From Arachis hypogaea (Eukaryota > Streptophyta > Magnoliopsida > Fabales > Fabaceae): 64,000 nucleotides of DNA. The stretch lies in NCBI RefSeq assembly GCF_003086295.3, contig NC_092042.1:43832137-43896136 (forward strand). The letters are read 5' to 3'. The notes below the pieces were generated by a model. It saw nothing but the letters and a program-made list of their open reading frames with translations. It was not told the DNA's origin and ran no database searches. A program made the position numbers and the translations under genes. Position 1 is the first letter of the stretch. Each line of letters starts with the position of its first letter. Positions 51,568 to 60,800 of the stretch are shown here, one piece after another.

Positions 51568-53278
51568 CTGAAACAAGAAGGCGGGTTCCATGTCAGCATA
51601 AGCAAAGTAAAAACACAAGTTTAAATTAAAGAGCATACTCAAATGACTGATAAATCCCAATTTTTTGGTTTATCTTGGGCTTATTTTGGGGGATTTTATC
51701 ACCTTTTCCCACATTTATTCAATGAAATATAGCATGGTTTTGGAATTCTCCCTAGTTTTGTGCTTAAATGTGAAAACATGCTTTTTAGGCCCTAAAATTG
51801 ATGATTTCAATCCACTTTAATTCCATTCGATGCCTTGATGTGTTTGTTGAGTGAATTCAGGTTCATAAGGCAAGTAGTGGATGGAAGAAGTGAGGAGAAA
51901 AGCATGCAAGTGGGAGAACTCATGAAGAAATGAAGGAACCATAAAGTTGTCAAGCCTGACCTCCTGGCACTCAAGTGACCATAACTTGAGCTACAGAGGT
52001 CCAAATGAGGCGATTCCAGTTACGTTGGAAAGCTAACATCCGAGGCTTTGAAATGATATAAAGTTTTTCATATGTTGCTTTGCGTTCAGGGGCGCGCGCA
52101 CGCACTTTGCACGCGCGGCAATGCTGTCCGTGGCCCAATTTAATGAAATCGCGCCCAGCGATTTTGCAGCTCATTTTGGGCCCAATGCAACTTATTTCTG
52201 ATGCTATTTAAGCCAAGAATTGAAGGAGAGTCAACAGACTTAGTCATAGTTGAGTTTTCATCATATTTTAGGATAGCATTCTAGAGAGAGAAGCTCTCTC
52301 CTCTCTCTAGGTTTAGGATAGGAATTAGGTTAATCTCTCTCAAATTTCTCTTTCAATTCTTCTTTTGATTTCAATTCTCTTATGTTTTAGTGTTCTATTG
52401 TCTTGATCTTCTTAGTTTTTCTTGTTAATTTCTTATTTTACTCTCTTTTATGTTGATGAACATTATTGGATCTAATTTCCTTTTAATGCAATTTCATGTT
52501 TCTATGTTTCTTTTGTGTTGATCTTGCTTGCTATTATGGATTTCTTGCTTATGATAGTTATAGGTTTCATTAATTCTAGCATTTTTTGATGTTTACTTTT
52601 CTTGCACTTTAAGTGTTTGATGAAATGCTTTCACTAGTTTTTGGGTAGTTTTCTTGACTCTTGGCCTAGGCTAAGGGAATTGAGTGACCTTGAGTCATTG
52701 GGTCTCAATGATTGGTGATTTGAGAACCCTTGGTGATCAATTTGATACTCATTGACGCCAACCCACTACTAATCTAATTAGTAGGTAGGTTGGGACTTAT
52801 GGGTTGATGTGATCAAAGCCATTTGACGTACTTCAAGTCTAGGAGTAGATATTACGTACTTAAGACTTTTGGAAGTAGACTTAATGAGCTTGGCCTCTCA
52901 TAATTATCAATATTTGGTATGTAGACAAGGATGGTGATCTCAATTACCTAAGTCTTAGCCAAGAGTTCTTTATCTTGCTTTCTTTAATTACTTGTTTAAT
53001 TTACTTTTCTTGCCATTTATTTTCTTGCCCAATCATCAAATCAAACCCCTTACCCCCTTCATAGCCAATAATTGAGCACTTCATTGCAATTCCTTGTGAG
53101 ACGACCCGGAGTCTACTTCGGTTAATTTTTATTGGGGTTTGTTACTAGTGACAACCAAAATTTTTGATTGGGAGGATTGTTTGTTGGTGTAGAACTATAC
53201 TTTGCAACGAGAATTCATTCAATTGAGGAAATTCTATACCACGACAATTTTATTAAATCAATGACCCTGACCACTTAC
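51568..53278 (-). other. Tat2 antisense-gene intron, expanded by a solo LTR
   Basis: The donor GTAAGTGG (from 53278) and acceptor TTGTTTCAG (ending 51568) bracket 1,711 bp. Subtracting the solo LTR plus one target duplication (1,618 bp) leaves 93 bp; the homologous Tat1 intron is 94 bp, and both are phase 1. Confidence 0.75.
51648..53260 (+). mobile_element. Solo LTR (1,613 bp)
   Basis: TGATAAATCCC...TTAAATCA flanked by ATGAC at 51643-51647 and 53261-53265. No internal region. It contains the conserved block (GACCTCCTGGCACTCAAGTG ... GAGCTACAGAGGTCC ... GTTGGAAAGC, about 51957-52040) followed by a GC-rich palindromic stretch near 52091-52118, as in the E-family LTRs. Orientation is taken from that block. 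It arose by recombination between two LTRs of one element. Confidence 0.9.
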
Positions 53279-54000
53279 CGACGTAACTTCTACCCATTTC
53301 ACGATCCCACATCAACAGATGAGGGTTGAGGTTATTTTTGCCAAAAAAGGCTAGCAAGACATCGGCGATGTCCCGGTTTTGCTGGCTCAGACCCTTGTAA
53401 GTACTTTTGATTAACCAATTCGACTCAGCGCCAAAGTTCTCGTAGGTCGGTATATGCTGTTCTCCTTCCAAGGTCAACCAGAAAGGATGACAACCCTCCG
53501 TCGGGCGTACCTTGAAGTATTTTTCTTTGAAACCGTGAAACAAATCCTCGAATAACCCGAAGATCCGACGACCTTGCATTGCCGGAAATGACATATACCC
53601 CTTTTGTGTTTCCCTTCTTTAGAGGGATTTGTCAGAAGGAAGAAATAGAGGAAGACCTCCACGGAAATCGACAGCTCAAGGTATTCGCATACCATCTCGA
53701 AGCAGCGAATAGAGGCCCAAATATTGGGGTGTAACTGGAATGGTGCCACATCACACCAGTTCAACAGGGAGATGACAAACGGGGATAAGGGAAGCCGAAC
53801 CTCCAGGGTGGTGAACACGGATTTGTAAACCCACATCTAGTCGGCAACCTGGGGGTATTCATGTTGATATAGCAGATGCGCTCTCGATCTCCGGGCACAA
53901 AAGTATTATAATGATCTTCTTCGGGACCACTCCCCGTAAAAAAAATTGGAGTTTCGGAGATCTTGCAACTCTGCCACGGTTATTCTAGAGTCCGTGTCTT
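53279..54000 (-). pseudogene. Tat2 antisense gene, exon 1 remnant (Transposase_28-like)
   Basis: Minus-strand reading gives DRERICYINMNTPRLPT, a TAG, then MWVYKSVFTTLEVRLPLSPFV, LHPNIWASIRCFEMVCEYLE and FLYFFLLTNPSKEGK. After a one-base frame change near 53600-53620 it continues SFPAMQGRRIFGLFEDLFHGF, KYFKVRPTEGCHPFW and MGRSYVG at the donor. The residues LP...W..V.P.QLHPN.WA and KYFKVR line up with the Tat1 antisense protein. The upstream boundary is uncertain. Confidence 0.65.
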
Positions 54001-54657
54001 TAACATCAAAGGTAACCCAGATATAACGTTCCACGGGATTCCTCGGGATGGGACCCTGCACCATACTTACAGTGGGGAACCACTTAAAGTCAGACCGGGT
54101 GTTCAGAAACTCAGAAGATGTGGAAACTAACGCTACCCCCTACCAGACACTAATCTATGATTGATAAAAAAAAAATCAAAGACAACACACTATATGGTAA
54201 CCCCCTATAATCTATCTAGCAGCAGCGTAACCCAAATGAAGTAGTTAAAAACAATTCAAGCAGCCAAAGAAGAAGACAACAACAATAAAAAGAAGGACCA
54301 ATCCACTAAAGGTAAAGAGAAACGACGCTTTCCAGGAAGTAACAGGTGGAGAATAGCAAATTTCAAGGAAATGCAAGGGAACAGGGACAAACTTGAGCGT
54401 CTTGATCAAGAAGAATTCGGAAGAAAAAGAAGGAAGAAACAAAAGTGAATGATGCAAAATGATGAGAGTATGAGACGTCAAAGGGGAAGAAGAGGTACGA
54501 AAACTAAAAAGTAACTGACACTGAGAAGCGCAAAGGTCAAGGGCAAAAAAGGCCCTTCACCCAAGGTTTCAAATCAGTTACAACGAGCATTAAATGCCTA
54601 GCACGAAAAACAAGGTGACGATTGACGTCCCCCAAGAACGGACGAAGGCTACTCGGG
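54001..54657 (-). other. Tat2 sequence between antisense gene and 3' LTR, no clear gene
   Basis: This should contain the 5' UTR and promoter of the decayed antisense gene. An aromatic/leucine-rich minus frame (54245-54481) resembles the by-product frames of the CT-rich leader in Tat1, so I do not call it coding. Confidence 0.45.
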
Positions 54658-55194
54658 TGTAGGGGGCATGCCCCTATCACGAGCGGCCGATCTATTGAGA
54701 ACCCCACCAAAAAGGGAGTTGAGAAGAATGCGCCAACCACGGCGCTCACAACCGTAGCTGGCACATTAGCGGTACTGTTCCAGCCCAATTTAACAGACCA
54801 AAGACCCGGGTCCGGACGTCCGACCGACCCGACGATTTACCGAGCCCGAACCCGCACGTCACCTCCCCTCCCAAGTGAACCTGGACAACTGACAGAAGCT
54901 TCCAGATGTATGGGCCTGGCCATCAAGGGCCCACCCGAAGTACAGGCCAAGTACGGACTATAAAGTGGGAGAAACCTACCCCTCCTCAGAGGTACGTCAT
55001 CTAACCCAACTCTAATAGCTGTCTCTTGTACAGACACTAACTTGAGTGTTAGAGTCCTTATAGGTGGCCCCACTTTATCCTCAACCTGTCAGGCCGGAGG
55101 AATCATTCACCAAAGCTCTCTAACACCCATCTCCCAGTCACCCACACTACACTACCACTAGACTCGACCCGTTTAATACCCGTGCAATTGAACA
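54658..55194 (+). mobile_element. Probable Tat2 3' LTR (~537 bp)
   Basis: It may begin TGTAGGGGGC at 54658 and end TTGAACA at 55194, the same kind of ends as Tat1 (TGTTC...GAACA). A TATA-like CTATAAAG at about 54958-54965, then CAGAGGTACGTCATC, fits an LTR promoter. The boundaries are inferred from ends only, without a partner LTR. Confidence 0.45.
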
Positions 55195-55329
55195 ATAGCC
55201 CATTTAAATTCTTGATATAATAGTAACATAATAACATCATTTATTAATGATAAAATAATTGAAATTTGTGAACTCATATCACAGTTTATTACAACAATAA
55301 TAGACATTCTTTAATTGTCTATTTTTCAA

Positions 55330-55842
55330 GACTTAATGACAAAAACAGCAACATTAGTTACTAACAAACATACAAGAACAACTAACATATTAGTTTTTTT
55401 CTTCCTCTCTGTATATGCTAACTTTTTCTCTAACTTAATCAGCTTCTGTTCTACTTTATTCTTCACAAATACTCTTTTACATTATCAATCTTATTGTCAC
55501 AAATTAATTCTTTGTGTCTCTAATTTTTGTAACATGATCATCAAGACAAATAAAAATTTTGCAGTGGGATGGATTTTTCAATTGTAAATTTTAAAAAAAT
55601 TAAAATTCAATTAACTACATCAATCTACTTCAAGATTTATATAACTATCTTACCTTGAAGAAGGGACACCCCAGGAATAACCTGTTGGGATTAGTTGGCA
55701 TCGTAGACTTGTATAATATAATATACACTCCACATTTGCACGTTGGAGCAATTCTATCCTTTTTGTCTCCATTTTGCACGCAACGAATGATAGAGGACAA
55801 TGAGATTCGTTGCATGCTCGAAGAAGCTTTTTTGCTGGCCAT
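55330..55842 (-). pseudogene. GRF-type zinc-finger gene remnant
   Basis: The minus strand has ATG at 55842 (MASKKASSSMQRISL) leading to CKCGVYIILYKSTMPTNPNR and LFLGCPFFK. The pattern CxCG...S.T..NP.R.F..CP is the GRF zinc finger. A GTAAGAT donor follows FFK (about 55650). Downstream, HCKIFICLDDHVTKI can be read around 55530-55570 (the usual 'C.fF.WlDeh' part), and further down a hydrophobic MLVVLVCLLVTNVAVFVI tail near 55340-55390 as in small plant GRF proteins. Stops interrupt the second half and I find no good acceptor, so it looks dead. Confidence 0.55.
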
Positions 55843-56232
55843 AAAACACAACCCTAAACACAAAAAATCCTCTAACTATAATGCTGCAATAGAGTCTGAC
55901 TTCAATTTAAAGAGTTAAGACAACTCCCAAAATAGTACCTAAAGACACATAATAAACTTATCATTAGTAAAAGATTTTGAATTTTTTTATTTAATAAATA
56001 TAAAACAAATAGGTTAAATTATACAGTTAGTTCCTACACTTTTAGTGAAATTGCAAATTAGTCCCTACACTTTAAAAGTTTATAATTGGATCCTTATAAA
56101 AAATTAAAATTTGTAATTAGGTCTTCAATAACGTTTACTGTAAACAAAATACACATTTACCATAATATCCTCTTTTTCTTTTTCCTTTTCTTCCATTATC
56201 CTTTCTCTTTTCCTCTTCTCTTCCCTTCTTCA

Positions 56233-56870
56233 TTGGCAGCCATGGCCATGGCATCAACCACCACAGCAGCTGCCACCATGATACTATTAGGCTCCATGTC
56301 AAGTGCAGATGGAATCATGAGCCCAAACCTCCTAGTAAAAGCTATTTTTTCATCGGGCTCTACCTCTTTTACTTCTTGAAGCATGGCAACACTCTCAGCT
56401 TGGGCACTATTCTCAACTGTCACATTGGACCTCACACAAAATTCATCATCATCAAATAATACTAATAATACTTCCACTCTTCCAATCAGGCATCATCATC
56501 CTCTTAATGTTGTCCCTTTGTTCCAGTTACCCAATTTTCAAGGTTACCTGCAGAACTTTGAGACTCAAGCCCTACATAATCAATCAAAATTCTTCGATCT
56601 TCAATTGTCTCAACAAGTTACTGCATTTTCTGAATCAAAAATCCAACCATCCACAGCAACAGCCGCCATTCCTAGCTGATTCCGTCACTGCAGCCATCAC
56701 CACCGATCCTAACTTCACTGCCGCTATTGCAGCTGCCATCTCCTCAATCATCGGAGGTAACAACAACAACAGCAACAACAATAATAAACCAAATAGCACT
56801 TGAGATGCTAATAACAACAACAACGGCAGCCATCTCCTCCATAATTGGCACGATGATGACGAAGAACCTG
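56233..56870 (+). pseudogene. Captured C-terminal fragment of a WRKY group IIb transcription factor
   Basis: The + strand reads AAMAMASTTTAAATMILLGS, MSSADGIMSPNLLVKAIF, then TGA (56377-56379), and in the same frame SMATLSAWALFSTVTLDLTQ, LPNFQGYLQ and ALHNQSKFFDLQLSQQ. After a frame change near 56670 comes ADSVTAAITTDPNFTAAIAA and AISSIIGG, then an Asn-rich tail. These are the segments that follow the WRKY domain in WRKY6/31/42-type proteins. The WRKYGQK domain and zinc finger are not included. One stop and one frameshift show it is not coding now. It lies wholly inside the MULE. Confidence 0.85.
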
Positions 56871-57021
56871 TCACTGCTGAAGATGCTGTGAGTAGTCGAG
56901 AGTTGTTGCATTTAGGGTTGGAGGCGGAGGGTCGATGGTTGTGTTCGGTGATAATATAAAGGCAGAAGAACTAGGACGGTGGATGGTGGGATAGGGTGAA
57001 AGGTGGTATGCTGATTTGGAA

Positions 57022-57276
57022 ATTACTCATTATACACTTGGTCCCTATACTTCTATTAAAATTGCAAATTAGTCTTTATTGTCAAACATATGCAACTCAC
57101 ATGTTTAAAATAGCGAATATACTGACGAATATTCTGTTAAATCAAACATTGTTTGAACGGTGGAGACTAAATTACAAAATTTAATTTTGTTTAGGGACCC
57201 AATTACAAACTTTTAAAGTGTAGGAACCAATTTATAATTTCAGTAAAAATATAGAAACTAATGGTGTAATTTAACC
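57022..57276. repeat. Internal extra TIR copy inside the MULE right arm
   Basis: ATTATACACTTGGTCCCTAT and AAATTGCAAATTAGTC near 57028-57077 match the left TIR in direct orientation and so form an inverted pair with the right end (57276). The right 255 bp could itself fold back, suggesting a small MITE-like unit or duplicated TIR. Confidence 0.6.
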
Positions 57277-57285
57277 AAACAAATA

Positions 57286-57862
57286 CATTCTATTTCAAAT
57301 AAAAACTTCTTAATAATTTTAAGATATATATTTTTAAGACACAAAATAAATAAATCTGATTAAAATTTATGAGAGACTAATTTATTACAATTTTAAAAGA
57401 TTAGGACATATTTGTCTTTTTTTATAAATTTATACATGACTACATGGGTATGCAAATGACACTTCCCGATTGAGAGCATAAATACAGAGTTTAATTTAAT
57501 GTTTACACCAGTATGACACGCAAAGCCAGTTTTGGTATTTATTTTGTGTTCTTCAGCCTATGTGTTGGGCAAGAAACTAAAGAAAAACTTTCTATTACCT
57601 TCAAAAAAAATTCTCGCAAGCAAGCTAACAAAGTAAGCTAGAATCAGATACTTTCCCCTACTTAGCTTATTTCTTCGATTAGATCAGAATAAATTGACCT
57701 TTTCCAGTGGTTTCTAGGAAGTAGCTAGCCGCTCCACACTCAAAGTCTCAAATAGACGCTCTACCTTCCTCTTTCTTTTGCCTTCAATATTCCTTTTGAC
57801 TATAAAATCTCTCTCTCAGCATACAAAAACATGTATTCATCTCTTATAACGCCTTTATTATA
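57286..57862 (+). promoter_or_regulatory. RGLG-like gene upstream region
   Basis: No other gene is seen. TATAAAAT lies at 57801-57808 in a C/T-rich context, putting the start of transcription near 57830. An upstream ATG at 57831 would open a 10-codon frame whose TAA (57861-57863) overlaps the in-frame ATG at 57863; whether it is transcribed is uncertain. Confidence 0.55.
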
Positions 57863-57874
57863 ATGCAAGATGCC

Positions 57875-60800
57875 ATGGGCAACCTCATAGCCAGAAACAG
57901 AAACAGTGGTGCTCGAATTTCAAGAAACAATACCAAAGGAAGTGGTGGAAGAAATAATAGTAATAATAATTCTTCAGCCATTGACAATAGACCTTTATCG
58001 TTATCACAATTAAGACCACCGCGACAGTTAGCTCCACCACAGTATCCTTCGCTGCCGCTGTCTCTGCCGCAACCGCAACGAGCAGAATCCATGTCTAGGG
58101 CACAAAATAAGTCAGGACAGGAGGGATCAGCAACCATGGGAAAGAAGGATGCAGCAAAGAAATATGCTTTGATTAAGGATAATTTCACTTCTCTTGAACA
58201 GGTTTTGCGCCTTTCTCTTCATTCCTTCTCATTAACATGTTTAGTGTATGTTCGATTGGGGAAAAAGTTACACATTTGCCTAATCAAAATATACTCTTAT
58301 TAGTGTACTTTTTTTGTTATTTCCGTTTAATCTGTATTCATATTGTGAAAACAAAATTCAAGAATTGGATTTATGGATAAAATTATATATAAAACTAATT
58401 TAATTTATGAATGTCTCAACTCTCACCTATTGCTATATCACGTTCATCCTTACTTCCTTAGAATATTTACCAATTTCTCTGTTTTTTTGGAGCTTTTTCT
58501 GCTGATGATTCTCTTATTGGTTAATTCTGACCTATCATATGTTTTGGCTTATAAGGCTCTTTCTTTTTCATTTTCTGATTTTGAAATGCGGCTATGAGAT
58601 ATTTTTTAGTTGACTCCTAGTCTGGATAGTGGGATATTTTTTGAGATAATCTGATTAGTATAAAATGTTGGAATATAGATGACCAAGTCAAATTGCAGTT
58701 TTATGTGGTAGAATTTTTTTTGGGTGACTTATGTGGTAGAATTTTAGTAGTTCAATAAGGTCAACTTAAACAAACATTTTTTATGTATTTTATTTAATAT
58801 AATTGAAAAGTTCAAAATCTTATAAATATTTCAATTTTTTTAACACTCACCTACTTTTTATTATCAAGGTAAAGATATATATAGTTAAGTTATGTTTAAT
58901 TTGTCTTACGATTTTTTACATAAATAAAATAAAAAATTTGTTAGGGGCTAACATGTCTTTTACGTCTTTCAAAGTTGTTATATTAAAAACCCACAACTTT
59001 TGAAGTAAACAAGATTTTAAATTTAGCTCTTGCTTTTAAATTTCAAATTTTATCTCCTGAAGTTAAAAGTATACCAAATTGTCAAAAGGAGATAGGTGAA
59101 CTTAAATTCTAATTTTGGCAGAAACTTACTTTTTTGTGTTTACAAGTATCTTTCTTGGTTTTTATTAGAATCATTCAATATTTATTAGCATGATATCTAG
59201 TTCGAATAAGTATATTTGTTCTTCAGAATTATAATTTTTTTTTAGAAAAAATTAGGATTTTCTTAATCCATTTTGAACCTCAACAAAATGTTGGATTCTA
59301 TTTAATTGCTTGTACCTTTATACATATGAGAATGAACCAATATTTATGTTCTTCCATTCAATCAAGCTTCAACCATATTCTATCATTCTATCATGCATCG
59401 TGCATCATCCCCCATTATCTCTACTTCTCAATCTCATAGCATGGTACACACGCGTTTTGTGGGTCAAGCTTACTTCAGTCACTTACTTTATTTAACTTGT
59501 TGGATGTTTCTATTTAAAACACCATGCAGGGGTATAATAATGTTATTTTTTCTTTTTCTTTTTTGGTGGGGAATGGGTATTGGCCGTTTGGGAACCAGTA
59601 TCATCCAAATCTTGTTACTAAAAGGATTGACCTTGAGGTTTTGTCACTTTTAAAACTCCTTGTCCTTTTTGCCAAGTATGTTTAGTGAGGCTGAAATCAA
59701 ATATCAACTATGCAAGTACACAAAAACAAAAATCAACTACCAAATCAGCTACATGTATAAAATACATATTAAAATGTAAAATATACATACATAAGAACAT
59801 GATAAATGATTTGTTGGCTGAATTTTTATGTGTACATATTAAATATAATATTGTTACTTTGCCAATTGATTATCCATAAGAAAAAAAAAGAAAAGGAAAG
59901 AAAAGTGAGGAGGACCTTGGCTTTATGATAAAATGCTTAACTTATTACCTTCTTTTCCAAATAATGCTTCGTGAGAACTTCCCAGTCATTATTAATAATG
60001 CTGCTTTTTCCAAATAATGCTTCGTGAAAATTGTTTAATGAAACCAGAAAGCATATACATTTTTAGATAGATATATATTATTGGATTATTTTGATGTATG
60101 CTTTATGAATTAAGTTGACATACATTTTAACACAATCCATAATTTAATAATAATTATTTTTATCATCACCAAGATATAATGCTGTCCGGCTTTAGGGTGT
60201 GTTTGTAACTTGAATTTTTATTTTTCCTTAATGTGACTTTGGTTGAAAATAGATTAAGGGAGATATATATTATCTACGGCTCATAATTCATAAATTCGTT
60301 AACTAAAGGTTTTGGGTTGAAATTTGGTTTTAACCTTATTCATTAGTTCAAATTTTCTAATATTTCTTCTCAATAGACTTTTAAAAGAATAAATAAATAA
60401 ATAAAATAAAGTTTCTAATATATCATTTGTGTTCAATGAATCTCGCATCAAATTGGCACACATTTTAGATGAGGCATCAGACTTACACTTCATCTAAATT
60501 CAGTGATATCGTAAAATATGTCAATTTAGTGTAGATGATATATAATGAGTACACAAAATATTTCCTAAATTGTGTTAATATATATATATATATATATAAA
60601 ATTCTCAATTACCCGATTACTTATACAGGTTACAACTGCCTTAAGGAAAGAAGGTCTAGAATCATCAAATCTCATCCTTGGAATTGATTTCACAAAAAGC
60701 AATGAATGGACTGGTAGGTTGTACCACATAAATTTGGATCCTCTCATGTTCATATTTTCACGATTGATTCAATTACTATATATAGTAAAATAGAAGAAAG

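Larger units (their letters stand above)
50954..55194 (+). mobile_element. Tat2: decayed Tat-lineage element, 3' part
   Basis: A minus-strand antisense gene homologous to that of Tat1 is followed on the right by an LTR-like block. This is the same order as Tat1 seen in reverse, so Tat2 lies in + orientation and its pol would have been left of M, outside the window. The sequence has stops and frameshifts and is older than Tat1. Confidence 0.65.
56012..57276. mobile_element. Pack-MULE-like element (1,265 bp) carrying a WRKY fragment
   Basis: The ends are GGTTAAATTATACAGTTAG at the left and the inverted form of GGTTAAATTACACCATTAG at the right; the inverted match extends about 120 bp with scattered differences. 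The 9-bp direct repeat AAACAAATA flanks it exactly (56003-56011 and 57277-57285). A long terminal inverted repeat and 9-bp duplication are the marks of Mutator-like elements. No transposase is present; the interior holds a fragment of a cellular gene. Confidence 0.88.

Noticed and set aside
56196..56477. Minus-strand 93-codon frame in the MULE
   Set aside because: It is antisense to the WRKY fragment, whose + strand motifs are unmistakable.
58803..59879. Several 60-86-codon frames within RGLG intron 1
   Set aside because: AT-rich chance frames without recognisable domains, bounded by a well-supported intron.
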